A stretch of DNA of 63,793 bases from Mycobacterium sp. 852002-50816_SCH5313054-b (GTDB taxonomy: Bacteria; Actinomycetota; Actinomycetes; Mycobacteriales; Mycobacteriaceae). Each line of letters starts with the position of its first letter. Position 1 is the stretch's first letter. A program made the position numbers and the translations under genes. The notes beneath the pieces are model-generated. The model was not told the DNA's origin. It ran no database searches and was given only the letters and a program-made list of their open reading frames with translations. The stretch is taken from assembly GCF_001667185.1 (NCBI RefSeq), contig NZ_LZIC01000102.1, positions 1-63,793 of the forward strand, in the 5' to 3' direction. This document shows positions 1 through 9,270 of this stretch, piece by piece.

Positions 1-39
1 TGTCGTCCCCAACTTTTCACGACTCGAAAGGACGTAAAC

Positions 40-324
40 ATGACCATCAATTACCAGTTTGGCGACGTCGACGCCCATGGCGCGACGATTCGCGCGCAGG
101 CGGCGTCGTTGGAGGCCGAGCACCAGGCCATCGTTCGCGATGTGCTGGCTGCTGGTGACTTCTGGGGTGGCGCCGGTTCGGTGGCCTGCCAGGAGTTCAT
201 CACCCAGTTGGGTCGCAACTTCCAGGTGATCTACGAGCAGGCCAACTCCCACGGCCAGAAGGTGCAAAGCGCCGGCAGCAACATGGCCAGCACCGACAGC
301 GCCGTCGGGTCCAGCTGGGCCTAG
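40..324 (+). CDS. esxO: ESAT-6-like WXG100 protein, Mtb9.9 subfamily (EsxN/EsxO-like)
   Basis: A 94-residue type VII (ESX-5 class) secreted protein that folds as a helical hairpin and normally pairs with a QILSS-subfamily Esx partner encoded just upstream. That partner would lie outside the window. The W-x-G turn is at W42-G44 (FWGG), and the length and sequence are almost those of M. tuberculosis EsxN. The Mtb9.9 family is multi-copy, so the symbol rests on position: in H37Rv esxO is next to Rv2345, whose homologue follows here on the opposite strand. An AAAGGA Shine-Dalgarno sits about 7 nt before the ATG. It ends just before a strong hairpin terminator. Confidence 0.9.
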   Translation: MTINYQFGDVDAHGATIRAQAASLEAEHQAIVRDVLAAGDFWGGAGSVACQEFITQLGRNFQVIYEQANSHGQKVQSAGSNMASTDSAVGSSWA

Positions 325-375
325 CGGAAACCGGCTGACGGCGGCGCGCCGCCGTCACTGTTGAGTAGTGCAAAG

Positions 376-412
376 CCGACCCCCGGGCACTAGGTGCCCG
401 GGGGTCGGTTTG
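376..412. terminator. Bidirectional hairpin terminator
   Basis: A perfect 15-bp stem (376-390 with 394-408) closes a 3-nt TAG loop and is followed by TTTGTCTTT. It lies between the convergent ends of the esx gene and the TPM-domain gene, so it can end transcripts from both sides. Confidence 0.85.
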
Positions 413-422
413 TCTTTAGGGA

Positions 423-2408
423 TCAGAACCGGCCGCCGCCACCCATCAGGCCGCCGCCGGAGGAGCCCGACGAGCCGAACGACGTGGGGCTCCAGCCGCC
501 GAACCCCCCGCGCATCGCTCCACTGAGCACGTTGCCGATGATGATCCCGCCGATCATGGCGCCGGTGTCGCCGCCGCCGCGGCCGGCGTAGGCGCGTTGC
601 GCCTGCTGCACGTCGGCATTCGCCAGGGTCTGCGACTGGGCGGCCAGCGTCGACGCCGCGTTGGCGTGCGCGATCGCTTCGGTCACGTCGGTCGCCCTCT
701 TGTCCTGCGCGGCCTGCAGATGACGTCCGGCTTCGGCGAGCCGGGTCCGGGCCTCGGCGCCGATGCTGCCCCGACGGGTGTCGATGTATTCGGAGACGCC
801 GCGCACCCGCGCCTGGGCGGTAAACAGTGCCTGCTCCAAGGACCGGTTGAGCCGCTCGGTGTTCGCCTGCTCCTGGGCCACGGCGTCCAGGACCCGATCG
901 AGGGCGGCGCCGGCCTTGGCGAGCCGGGCGAATGCGCCGAGGGGATCGGCGGAACCGCCGGTGCTGCGCGAATAGTCCAACGCCCCGGTCGCCGCGTCGC
1001 GGGCCGCGGTCAGCTCGGCGGTATGACCCGAAGTCGCGTTCGGCGCGTTCTGCAGCTGCTCGTCGACGCGTCGGACGGCCGCGTCGATGTCGTCGACGAC
1101 CGACGGCAACGTCGCGATGGCGTGCCTGATGTCCGTGGCCGCGTTGTCGATCGCGTCCAGCAGCGCTCGGGCTTGCCCGAGCGCCGATTCTGCGGCGTGG
1201 TAGGCATCCACCAGTCCCGTCTGCTTCCCGATTTCGGCGTGGCCGGCCAGCTCACGGGCCGTGCTGATGTTGCGGTCGGCGAACGCCAGCCTCTCCTTGG
1301 CGCCCGCGACATTGCCGGACACCGAAGTCAATGCCGTACTGTCGAATTCGTTGCGCAACTCGGCCAGCCGCTGTTCCGCGGGGTCGACGCGGCTGGTGAG
1401 TTCGACGTATTGTTCGGTCAGCGCGCCCAGCCGCGACGGGGCGTTGAGCACCAGATCCCGCAGCTTTTCGAATGCCTCCGTCTGTGATTCGAGTTCGCGG
1501 TCGGCGCGCGCCGCCGAGACGATCACCCGGGTCAGCAGTTCGCGGCGTTGCTCCGGCGTCTCGGGCGTGCTGTCGTCAAGCTGGTGACGGACGGTAAAGG
1601 CCTGCGACAGAGCCGCTTTGGCGTTATTGACCGCCTCGGTAAACGGTTGGGTCCGCTCGTCGCCGAATTCATCGATCGCCAGGGCCAGCTCGTTGGCGCT
1701 GGTGCGTACCGCGTTGTCGACGTCGACCACCATCGAGCGCGACAGGTCGTCGAGGGCCTCCAACCCCAGGGCGGCCAGCGCGGTGGCGTCGGTGGGGTCG
1801 ACGCGCCGCGCCGCGGTCAACGCGGCGGCGCGCCGCCGGCGCCGGCGATAGCGCATCACCACCAGCAAGGCCGCGACGGCAAGGGCGATGGCAAGCAATG
1901 CAACCAGCAGAAAGAGGCGGCCCGACGAAGGCGGCGAGGTGTTGAGCCCGTTGGCCGCCGCGATCGCGGCGCCGCTCCAGTCGCCGTTGTGCAGTGCGGG
2001 TTCAATCCTGGTGCGGCGCAACTGATCAACCTGGCCGGCCTTGACGCTCTTGATCGCGGACGGGACGAAGAACGCGTATGCCCGGCCCGTGGTGGCCACG
2101 GCCAGCAGCGCGTCGTAGTCGCCGAGCTCGCTGGCGTCCCTGGTGCGCCGTGCCCAGTCCTCCGCGTTCTGCCCGGAGAAGTTGTCGACGTAGACCACCC
2201 ACAGCCGGATATGGCGGTCGGCGTACAGCTTGTCGGTCGCCGACGTCACCGCGGCGCGGCCGGAATCCGACAGCACCTTCGCGCTGTCGGTGACCTGATC
2301 CGGCAGCGGAAACGGCGGTTGCGCGCCGCCCGGCGGCGCCAGCAGCAGCGCCCCGCACAGACCCGCGAGGACGGCCAGCATCACGCCGATCGGTCGAGCA
2401 GTGCGCAT
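423..2408 (-). CDS. TPM-domain membrane protein (Rv2345 homologue)
   Basis: 661 residues. A signal peptide (about 1-29, ending near GGAQ) is followed by a TPM-type domain at about 30-155 (TPM_phosphatase, Psb32/YgcG-like), one membrane helix at about 163-184 followed by an Arg-rich stop-transfer run, a long Ala/Glu-rich helical region of coiled-coil character (about 200-600), and a Gly/Ser-rich tail. Family members are membrane-anchored with the TPM domain outside the membrane. The role in mycobacteria is unknown. Position and architecture match Rv2345 of H37Rv. It is transcribed away from dgt, with the two starts about 50 nt apart. Confidence 0.85.
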   Translation of the reverse strand: MRTARPIGVMLAVLAGLCGALLLAPPGGAQPPFPLPDQVTDSAKVLSDSGRAAVTSATDKLYADRHIRLWVVYVDNFSGQNAEDWARRTRDASELGDYDALLAVATTGRAYAFFVPSAIKSVKAGQVDQLRRTRIEPALHNGDWSGAAIAAANGLNTSPPSSGRLFLLVALLAIALAVAALLVVMRYRRRRRRAAALTAARRVDPTDATALAALGLEALDDLSRSMVVDVDNAVRTSANELALAIDEFGDERTQPFTEAVNNAKAALSQAFTVRHQLDDSTPETPEQRRELLTRVIVSAARADRELESQTEAFEKLRDLVLNAPSRLGALTEQYVELTSRVDPAEQRLAELRNEFDSTALTSVSGNVAGAKERLAFADRNISTARELAGHAEIGKQTGLVDAYHAAESALGQARALLDAIDNAATDIRHAIATLPSVVDDIDAAVRRVDEQLQNAPNATSGHTAELTAARDAATGALDYSRSTGGSADPLGAFARLAKAGAALDRVLDAVAQEQANTERLNRSLEQALFTAQARVRGVSEYIDTRRGSIGAEARTRLAEAGRHLQAAQDKRATDVTEAIAHANAASTLAAQSQTLANADVQQAQRAYAGRGGGDTGAMIGGIIIGNVLSGAMRGGFGGWSPTSFGSSGSSGGGLMGGGGRF

Positions 2409-2459
2409 AGGTCAATGTATCCCGCCGTCCCTGGCAGACTGTGCTTCGGTGATTAACAG

Positions 2460-3737
2460 GTGACCACGCAACAGCAGGACCCATACGACGACTTCGACCG
2501 CCAGCGGCGGGTGCGCGAAGCGCCGAAAACTGCGGGTCTGCCGGGCACGGAAGGCCAGCACCGCACCGACTTCGCCCGGGACCGGGCCCGCGTCCTGCAC
2601 AGCGCCGCGCTGCGCCGGCTGGCGGACAAGACGCAGGTGGTCGGGCCGCGGGAAGGCGACACCCCGCGCACCCGGTTGACGCACTCCCTGGAGGTGGCGC
2701 AGATCGGGCGGGGAATGGCGGTGGGGCTGGGTTGCGACCTCGACCTCGTCGAGCTCGCCGGCCTGGCCCACGACATCGGGCATCCGCCCTACGGGCACAA
2801 CGGCGAGCGCGCGCTCGACGAGTTCGCGGCCGCCCACGGCGGCTTCGAGGGCAACGCGCAGAATTTTCGGATCCTCACCAGCCTCGAGCCCAAAGTGCTT
2901 GACGAGCAAGGAAATAGCGCGGGGCTGAACCTCACTCGGGCGGCCCTGGACGCGGTCACCAAGTACCCGTGGACCCGCGACGAGGGCCGTGGCGACGGTA
3001 GGCGCAAGTTCGGCTTCTACGCCGAGGATCGCGAGCCGGCGGCGTGGGTTCGCACCGGCGCACCGGCGCACCGGACGTGCCTGGAAGCCCAGGTCATGGA
3101 CTGGGCCGACGACGTCGCCTATTCCGTCCACGACGTCGAGGACGGCGTCGTTTCCCAACGCATCGACCTGCGCGTGCTCGCCGACGATGACGAGGCGGCC
3201 GCGCTGGCCAAGCTGGGGGAGAGCGAATTCTCCCGGGTCAGCGCCGAGGACTTCATGGCGGCGGCGCGACGGCTGTCGGGCCTGCCCGTGGTCGCCGCGG
3301 TCGGCAAATACGACGCCACCCTGGCGGCGTCGGTCGCGCTCAAGCGACTGACCAGTGAATTGGTCGGCAGGTTCGCTTCGGCCGCGATCGCGACCACGCG
3401 CGCCGTCGCCGGCCCCGGGCCGTTGGTGCGCTACCGCGCCGACCTGCAGGTGCCCGATCTGGTGCGCGCCGAGGTCGCGTTGCTGAAAATACTGGCGCTG
3501 CAGTTCATCATGTCCGACCCCCGGCACCTGGAAACCCAAGCCCGGCAGCGCGAACGCGTGCACCGGGTGGCGCACTGGCTGTACGCCGGGGCGCCCGGCA
3601 CCCTTGACCCCGTCTACGCTGCGGCGTTCACCACCGCGGCCGACGACCGGGCCCGGCTGCGCGTCGTCGTCGACCAGATCGCCTCCTACACCGAGGGCCG
3701 ACTGGAGCGCATCGATACCAGCCCGCCGAATGCGTAG
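2460..3737 (+). CDS. dgt: Deoxyguanosine triphosphate triphosphohydrolase-like protein
   Basis: 425 residues of the HD-domain dNTPase family, which hydrolyses dNTPs to deoxynucleosides and triphosphate. The metal ligands are visible: H75 in THSLEV, H104-D105 in LAHDIGHPPYGHNGE, and a later Asp in WADDVAYSVHD. It starts at GTG 2460. The downstream neighbours (a SodC-like gene, then dnaG) run in the same direction with short gaps. Pairing of dgt and dnaG is conserved in M. tuberculosis (Rv2344c-Rv2343c). Confidence 0.93.
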   Translation: MTTQQQDPYDDFDRQRRVREAPKTAGLPGTEGQHRTDFARDRARVLHSAALRRLADKTQVVGPREGDTPRTRLTHSLEVAQIGRGMAVGLGCDLDLVELAGLAHDIGHPPYGHNGERALDEFAAAHGGFEGNAQNFRILTSLEPKVLDEQGNSAGLNLTRAALDAVTKYPWTRDEGRGDGRRKFGFYAEDREPAAWVRTGAPAHRTCLEAQVMDWADDVAYSVHDVEDGVVSQRIDLRVLADDDEAAALAKLGESEFSRVSAEDFMAAARRLSGLPVVAAVGKYDATLAASVALKRLTSELVGRFASAAIATTRAVAGPGPLVRYRADLQVPDLVRAEVALLKILALQFIMSDPRHLETQARQRERVHRVAHWLYAGAPGTLDPVYAAAFTTAADDRARLRVVVDQIASYTEGRLERIDTSPPNA

Positions 3738-3752
3738 CGTTAGGCTCCCGGC

Positions 3753-4355
3753 ATGACCAAACTCGCCGCCGCCGCCGTCTGGCTGTCGCTTCCCGTCGTG
3801 GCCGTGACCGCCTGCAGCTCGCCCCAGCACGCGACCAGCCAGACCGGCACCACGCCCCCGGTCCAGAGCGCTTCCCCGGGGACTTCGGCGACGTCGAGTC
3901 CGGCGCCCGCCGCGGGATCGCTCACCGCGAACTTGAAGACGGCCGACGGGAAGGAAGTCGCCACGGCCACCTTCGATTTCAGCAACGGTTATGCCACCGT
4001 CACGGTCAAGACGGTCGCGGGCGGCGTGCTGGCGCCCGGCTTCCACGACATGCACATCCACTCGGTCGGCAAATGCGAGCCCAACTCGGTCGCTCCGAGC
4101 GGGGGTCCGCCCGGAAACTTCCTGTCCGCCGGCGGGCACTTCCAGGCGCCCGGGCACACCGGGATGCCCGAGAGCGGCGACCTGACGATGCTCGAAGTGC
4201 GCCAGGACGGCTCGGCGTATCTGGTGACCACCACCGACGCGTTCACCAGGGACCAGCTGCTCGCGGGCGACAAGACCGCCCTGATGATCCACGGCGCGCA
4301 GAACACCGACAACGCGATGGATCGGATCGCGTGTGGGGTCATCGGGACGAGCTGA
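3753..4355 (+). CDS. SodC-like Cu/Zn superoxide dismutase-family lipoprotein, divergent
   Basis: 200 residues with a signal peptide ending in a lipobox (VTA-C21), so probably a cell-envelope lipoprotein. The SOD_Cu domain keeps the ligands H101 and H103 (HIH), H129 (GGHF), H135, D143 and H180, the disulfide pair C108/C194, and the active-site Arg (R191 in DRIACGVIG). M. tuberculosis SodC has HTGHP at the expected zinc His. Here the motif is HTGMP, so that ligand is Met138. The electrostatic-loop region before R191 is also about 25 residues shorter. M. tuberculosis SodC is known to be active with copper and no zinc, so loss of a zinc ligand may be tolerated. Activity is unproven. It is inserted between dgt and dnaG, which are adjacent in H37Rv. 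Confidence 0.85.
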   Translation: MTKLAAAAVWLSLPVVAVTACSSPQHATSQTGTTPPVQSASPGTSATSSPAPAAGSLTANLKTADGKEVATATFDFSNGYATVTVKTVAGGVLAPGFHDMHIHSVGKCEPNSVAPSGGPPGNFLSAGGHFQAPGHTGMPESGDLTMLEVRQDGSAYLVTTTDAFTRDQLLAGDKTALMIHGAQNTDNAMDRIACGVIGTS

Positions 4356-4381
4356 CGCAGCCGGCGTCCTAGACTGGGCCG

Positions 4382-6304
4382 ATGGCCGGCCGGATCTCTG
4401 ATCGCGATATCGCCGCCATCCGCGAACGGGCCCGCATCGAAGACGTCGTCGGCGATTACGTGCAGTTGCGCCGGGCCGGCGCCGATTCCCTGAAGGGCCT
4501 GTGCCCGTTCCACAACGAGAAGTCGCCGTCTTTCCACGTCCGGCCCAACCACGGCCACTTCCACTGCTTCGGCTGCGGCGAGGGCGGCGACGTGTACGCG
4601 TTCGTCCAGAAGATCGAGCACGTCACCTTTGTCGAGGCGGTCGAACTGCTCGCCGACCGGGTCGGCCACACCATCAGCTACACCGGTCCGGCCACCAGCG
4701 TGCAGCGCGACCGCGGCAGCCGCAGCCGGCTCGTCGCGGCCAACGCGGCGGCGGCCGAGTTCTACGCGGCGGCGCTGGAGTCCGACGAGGCGGCGCCGGG
4801 CCGCCGATACCTGGAAGAGCGGAACTTCGACGCCGCGGCGGCCCACCACTTCGGCTGCGGATTCGCCCCCTCCGGCTGGGACTCGCTGACAAAACACCTG
4901 CAGCGCAAGGGTTTCGAGTTCAAGGAGCTGGAGGCGGCCGGCCTGTCCCGGGAGGGGCGCCGCGGCCCGATGGACCGCTTCCACCGGCGACTGTTGTGGC
5001 CCATCCGCACGGCGGCGGGCGAGGTGATCGGGTTCGGGGCCCGCCGGCTGTTCGACGACGACCCGATGGAAGCCAAGTACATCAACACGCCCGAGACCGT
5101 GCTGTACAAGAAGTCGGCGGTGATGTTCGGCATCGACCTGGCCAAGCGCGACATCGCCAAGGGCCACCAGGCCGTCGTCGTCGAGGGCTACACCGACGTG
5201 ATGGCGATGCACCTGGCCGGGGTCACCACCGCCGTCGCGTCCTGCGGCACCGCGTTCGGCGACGAGCACCTGGCCATGCTGCGCAGGCTGATGATGGACG
5301 ACAGCTTCTTTCGCGGCGAGCTGATCTACGTCTTCGACGGCGACGCGGCCGGTCGGGCCGCCGCGATCAAGGCGTTCGGCGGCGAGCAGAACCTGGCCGG
5401 ACAGTCCTTCGTCGCCGTCGCACCCGACGGCATGGACCCCTGCGACCTGCGCCTGAAGGCCGGTGACGCCGCCCTGCGCGACCTCGTCGCGCGGCGAACG
5501 CCGTTGTTCGAGTTCGCCATTCGCACCACACTCGGCGAAATTGACCTGGACAACGCCGAGGGCAGGGTCGACGCGCTGCGCCGGTGCGTGCCCATGGTGA
5601 GCCAGATCAAGGACCCCACGCTGCGCGACGAGTACGCCCGCCAGCTCGCCGGCTGGGTCGGCTGGGACGACGTCCCGCAGGTCATCGATCGGGTGCGCAC
5701 CGAAGCCAAGAAGTCCAGGTCCCCGGCTCGGGGCGGGCCGGGATCCGAGCCGCCCCGCCGGGCCGAACGGCAGCCCGCCCCCACGACGCGGGCCGAGCCC
5801 GCCGCGGCCCGTCCCGACCCCCGCGACCCGATCCTGTGGGCCCAGCGGGAGGCGCTCAAGTCGGCGTTGCAATACCCGGCGCTGGCCGGCCCGGTGTTCG
5901 ACACCCTGACCGTCGAGAGCTTCACCCACCCCGGATACACGGCCGTCCGCGCGGCCATCGAGGCCGCCGGCGGTACCTCGACCGGGGTCACCGGGGCGGA
6001 GTGGATCGACGCGGTGCGTCAGCGGACCACCTCGGCGCTGACGGCGGGGCTGATCAGCGAGCTGGGGGTCGAGGCCATCGCGGTCGACGACGAGAAGCTA
6101 CCGCGCTACATCGCCGGGGTGCTGGCCCGCCTGCAGGAGGTCTGGATGGGCCGGCAGATCGCCGAGGTCAAGTCCAAGCTGCAGCGCATGTCGCCGATCG
6201 AGCAGGGCGACGAGTACCACGCGCTGTTCGGCGATCTGGTCGCCATGGAGGCCTACCGGCGCAGCCTGTTGGAGCAGGCTAGCGGGGACGATCTGACGGT
6301 GTGA
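4382..6304 (+). CDS. dnaG: DNA primase
   Basis: 640 residues, the usual actinobacterial length. The CHC2 zinc-binding domain has C41, H44, C62 and C65 (CPFH...CFGC). The TOPRIM catalytic core shows E268 (VVEGYTD) and D319/D321 (FDGDAAG). A charged Pro/Arg-rich linker at about 440-480 precedes the C-terminal helicase-interaction domain. It makes RNA primers at the replication fork. Its stop overlaps the 3' end of the convergent small gene at 6279-6575 by 26 nt, an arrangement also seen for Rv2343c/Rv2342. Confidence 0.97.
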   Translation: MAGRISDRDIAAIRERARIEDVVGDYVQLRRAGADSLKGLCPFHNEKSPSFHVRPNHGHFHCFGCGEGGDVYAFVQKIEHVTFVEAVELLADRVGHTISYTGPATSVQRDRGSRSRLVAANAAAAEFYAAALESDEAAPGRRYLEERNFDAAAAHHFGCGFAPSGWDSLTKHLQRKGFEFKELEAAGLSREGRRGPMDRFHRRLLWPIRTAAGEVIGFGARRLFDDDPMEAKYINTPETVLYKKSAVMFGIDLAKRDIAKGHQAVVVEGYTDVMAMHLAGVTTAVASCGTAFGDEHLAMLRRLMMDDSFFRGELIYVFDGDAAGRAAAIKAFGGEQNLAGQSFVAVAPDGMDPCDLRLKAGDAALRDLVARRTPLFEFAIRTTLGEIDLDNAEGRVDALRRCVPMVSQIKDPTLRDEYARQLAGWVGWDDVPQVIDRVRTEAKKSRSPARGGPGSEPPRRAERQPAPTTRAEPAAARPDPRDPILWAQREALKSALQYPALAGPVFDTLTVESFTHPGYTAVRAAIEAAGGTSTGVTGAEWIDAVRQRTTSALTAGLISELGVEAIAVDDEKLPRYIAGVLARLQEVWMGRQIAEVKSKLQRMSPIEQGDEYHALFGDLVAMEAYRRSLLEQASGDDLTV

Positions 6305-6575
6305 GGGCCGGCTCGGCCGGCCGCTCGACGACGGCCGTCTGCTCGTCGATCTCGGCCAGCGTCACGAAGCCGGTGTCGGGGGAGATTCGGTTGGCGACCT
6401 TGCGGCGCCCCCCTTCGATCACCGACTTGGCCATGGGACTGCTGGTCAGCGCGCGATAGGTGCCGACAATCTGCTCGTATCGGCGACGTCCGGCCTTCGA
6501 GCCCAACACGTAACCCAGTCCCAGCACCACGACATACCGGATCAAAGCGTTCCTCCCGACGATCGATGGCTCCAT
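6279..6575 (-). CDS. Small membrane-associated hypothetical protein (Rv2342-like)
   Basis: 98 residues. One hydrophobic segment (about 12-26, IRYVVVLGLGYVLGSK) is followed by a basic YtxH-like motif GSKAGRRRYEQI and a hydrophilic tail. Orientation and overlap with the end of dnaG match Rv2342. The function is unknown. The N-terminal hydrophobic stretch suggests a single-pass membrane or membrane-surface location. Confidence 0.75.
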   Translation of the reverse strand: MEPSIVGRNALIRYVVVLGLGYVLGSKAGRRRYEQIVGTYRALTSSPMAKSVIEGGRRKVANRISPDTGFVTLAEIDEQTAVVERPAEPALTPSDRPR

Positions 6576-6675
6576 CCTGCCTCACTCGGCCGGGTGCGTG
6601 CGCCGTCGATCCCCGTATCCTGCTAGTTGGGCGCGGTCAAACCAGTACGCTAGAGTCGTCCCGCGGTCGTGTTGA

Positions 6676-6751
6676 TCCCCTGTAGCTCAATTGGCAGAGC
6701 GTTCGGCTGTTAACCGATAGGTTCCTGGTTCGAGTCCAGGCGGGGGAGCCA
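6676..6751 (+). tRNA. tRNA-Asn (GTT)
   Basis: Full cloverleaf. The 7-bp acceptor pairs TCCCCTG with CGGGGGA (one G-T), the anticodon loop is CTGTTAA (anticodon GTT), the T-arm carries GGTTCGAGTCC, and CCA is encoded (6749-6751). Confidence 0.96.
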
Positions 6752-6947
6752 AGCCAGGCTGTTGTGTGACTTCTGGGCTTTGCGCATGTAGTCAGGGCGG
6801 GAAAATCGCCCGAATCCAGCCACCAGCTCACACTCGAAGTCCGGGATTCACATTCGAAGCCCGCACTGCCTCCGTCGCGACCGCTCGGCGTCCCCTGGCG
6901 CCCGGGACACCGTGAATTTACTGTGAGCACAACTCAATGGAGGGTTC

Positions 6948-7565
6948 ATGGAATTCCTCGTCACCATGACCACGCAAGTGCCGGAGGGAACGCCGGCGGA
7001 GGTCGTCGACGACGTCCGGACCCGCGAGGCCGCCTGCTCCCGCGAGCTGGCTGCGCAGGGCTCCCTGTCGCGCCTGTGGCGACCGCCGCTGCAGCCCGGT
7101 GAGTGGCGCACTCTCGGCCTGTTCGCGGCCGACCACGAGGACCAACTCGAGGAGGTGCTGGCCTCGATGCCGCTGCGCATCTGGCGCACCGACCAGGTAA
7201 CGGTGCTGACCGCTCACCCCAACGATCCGGCCGGGCGCGCGGAGCAAGGCCCGCGCGGGGCCGCGGAGTTCCTGACCACGATCACCATCGGCGTCCCGCG
7301 CGGCGTCCCGCCGGAAGTTGTCAGCGACGCCGTGTCCCGGGAGGCCGAGCGCGCCCGCGAGCTCGCCGACCATGGGCACCTGGAGCGGCTGTGGATGCTG
7401 CTGCCCGAGCCGGGGGAGCCCCGCGCGCTGGGGCTGTGGCGCGCGCCGGACGCCGAGGGAATGGAGGCGATCCTGGAATCGCTGCCGCTGCGCCCGTGGA
7501 TGGGCGTGGAAACCACGCCGCTGACCGCGCATCCCAACGACCCGGCCGGCACCGGACGGGACTAG
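6948..7565 (+). CDS. Tandem muconolactone delta-isomerase-like protein (two fused domains)
   Basis: 205 residues made of two homologous halves. Each starts with EFLxTxT, runs about 92 residues and ends in (V)TxLTAHPNDPAG (residues 1-92 and about 103-200). Each half resembles the muconolactone isomerase family (MIase), small ferredoxin-like subunits that normally assemble as homodecamers. No aromatic-degradation genes are nearby, so the substrate is unknown. An AGGG Shine-Dalgarno precedes the ATG. Its end meets the 3' end of mez on the other strand within 4 nt. Confidence 0.75.
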   Translation: MEFLVTMTTQVPEGTPAEVVDDVRTREAACSRELAAQGSLSRLWRPPLQPGEWRTLGLFAADHEDQLEEVLASMPLRIWRTDQVTVLTAHPNDPAGRAEQGPRGAAEFLTTITIGVPRGVPPEVVSDAVSREAERARELADHGHLERLWMLLPEPGEPRALGLWRAPDAEGMEAILESLPLRPWMGVETTPLTAHPNDPAGTGRD

Positions 7566-9208
7566 TCGTAGACGGGCCGCCACATGGTGTCGAGGACCGC
7601 CTGCCGGACGTCAGGATGCCTCCTGGCGGCCACTCCGTCGTCGACGGCGGCGTGATAGACCGCCTCGGCGACCGCGGCGGAAATGTCGCGCAGATTCTGC
7701 ACATCGGGCAACAGCGAGTCTCCGGCGTTGGTTGGATTAGCTTGGCGCACAATGGCTCTCGCCGCCGCCTGCAGCATGCCCGGGGTGACCAGCCTGGCGC
7801 GGGCGACGATGATGCCCAGCCCGATCCCGGGGAACACCAGCACGTTGTTCGCCTGGCCGATGGTGTAGGTGGTGCCGTCGTATTCGACCGGGGCCACCGG
7901 AGTGCCGGTGGTGATCAGCGCCCTGCCCTCCGACCACCGCAGCACGTCGGCCGGCATGGCCTCCATGCGCGAGGTGGGGTTGGACAGCGGGAAGATCATC
8001 GGCCGTTCGCAGGAGGCGGTCATCGCCTCGATCACCTTCTGGTCGAACGCGCCGAACACGGTCGACGAGCCCAACAGGATGGTGGGTGAGGCCAGCTTGA
8101 TCGCGTCCACCAGGCCGACCCGGTCCCCGGCGCCCACGCCCAGCCGTTGGCGGTTCTTGGCGTAGGGCACCTGAAAGCCGCGCAGGTCGTCCATGTCGTC
8201 GAAGAGCAGGCCCTGCTTGTCAATCGGCCAGATCTGAGACGCGGCCTGCTCGGCGGTGGCGCCGTCGGCAACCATCGCGTCACGGATCTGATCGGCCACC
8301 CCGATTCCCGCAGTCCCCGCGCCGAAGACGATCACCTTCTGGTCGTGCAGCGGGATCCCGGTGACATGGCACCCGCCGTACACCGCCGCCACGACCACCG
8401 CGCCGGTGCCCTGGACGTCGTCGTTGAACACGCAGTAGTGGTCGCCGTAGGTCTGCAGGATCCTGCGCGCGTTGAGCGGCCCGAAGTCCTCGAAATGCAG
8501 GATCGCGTGCGGGAACATCTGGTGCGCGGTCTCGATGTAGCGCCGGATGAATTCGTCGTACTCCTCGCCGCGGCGCCGGGCGTGGCGATTGCCGAGATAG
8601 AACGGGTCGGCCAGGAGCTGTTCGTTGTCGGTGCCGACATCGAGCGACACCGCAAGGCAGCGGCGGGGGTCGATGCCGCCGCCGGCGGTGTAGAGCGCCA
8701 GTTTGCCCACGGCGATTTGGATTCCGCCGACGCCCCAGTCGCCGATGCCCAAAATCGCTTCGGCGTCGGTGCATACGATCAGGTCGACATCCTCGGGGCC
8801 CAAACCGAAGGTGCGGAAGGCCTCGGCGATCTCTTCCGGCTCATCGATGCTCAGGAAAAGCCCGCGCTGCCCACGGTATTCGTCGGAGAAGCGTTGAATG
8901 GCCTCACCGACGGTGGGCGTGTAGACGACCGGCATCAGCTCAGTCAGGTGGTCCTCGAGCACCTTGTAGTACAGCAGCTCGTGCCGGTAGTGCAGCTGCT
9001 CGAGGAGCAGATTGCGACCCAGATCCGTTGCCAGGCTTTGTAATTGATGCCACACCCGGTCGGCTTGTTCATCGAGCGTGAGCACCGCCGACGGCAGCCT
9101 GCCGGTGAGCCCCAACCGTCGCCGCTGCTCGTGCGTGAAGCCCACCCCGCGATTCAGGCTCGGCGCCGCCAGCGCCGTCGGGATCCGCGGAGTGCAGGGA
9201 TCGCTCAT
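7562..9208 (-). CDS. mez: NAD(P)-dependent malic enzyme
   Basis: 548 residues, the same length as M. tuberculosis Mez (Rv2332). It decarboxylates malate to pyruvate with reduction of NAD(P). Visible signatures are the malic N-domain (ELMPVVYTPTVGEA), the metal-site region (HFEDFGPLNA, FNDDVQGTG) and the nucleotide-binding fold (VIVFGAGTAGIG). The start at ATG 9208 (MSDPCTPRIP) follows family length. The reading frame stays open further upstream only as a shadow of cysE. It lies 62 nt downstream of cysE on the same strand. In H37Rv mez lies on the other side of cysK1. Confidence 0.95.
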   Translation of the reverse strand: MSDPCTPRIPTALAAPSLNRGVGFTHEQRRRLGLTGRLPSAVLTLDEQADRVWHQLQSLATDLGRNLLLEQLHYRHELLYYKVLEDHLTELMPVVYTPTVGEAIQRFSDEYRGQRGLFLSIDEPEEIAEAFRTFGLGPEDVDLIVCTDAEAILGIGDWGVGGIQIAVGKLALYTAGGGIDPRRCLAVSLDVGTDNEQLLADPFYLGNRHARRRGEEYDEFIRRYIETAHQMFPHAILHFEDFGPLNARRILQTYGDHYCVFNDDVQGTGAVVVAAVYGGCHVTGIPLHDQKVIVFGAGTAGIGVADQIRDAMVADGATAEQAASQIWPIDKQGLLFDDMDDLRGFQVPYAKNRQRLGVGAGDRVGLVDAIKLASPTILLGSSTVFGAFDQKVIEAMTASCERPMIFPLSNPTSRMEAMPADVLRWSEGRALITTGTPVAPVEYDGTTYTIGQANNVLVFPGIGLGIIVARARLVTPGMLQAAARAIVRQANPTNAGDSLLPDVQNLRDISAAVAEAVYHAAVDDGVAARRHPDVRQAVLDTMWRPVYD

Positions 9209-9270
9209 TACGCAACCGTAGCGCCGATCGCGGTTAACGCACCTTGAAGAACATCCGAAGGCCGGTGCAG

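Noticed and set aside
6637..6930. Minus-strand 97-codon frame across tRNA-Asn
   Set aside because: It is the antisense of the tRNA (peptide with WTRTRNLSVNS, a known annotation artefact) and has no ribosome site.
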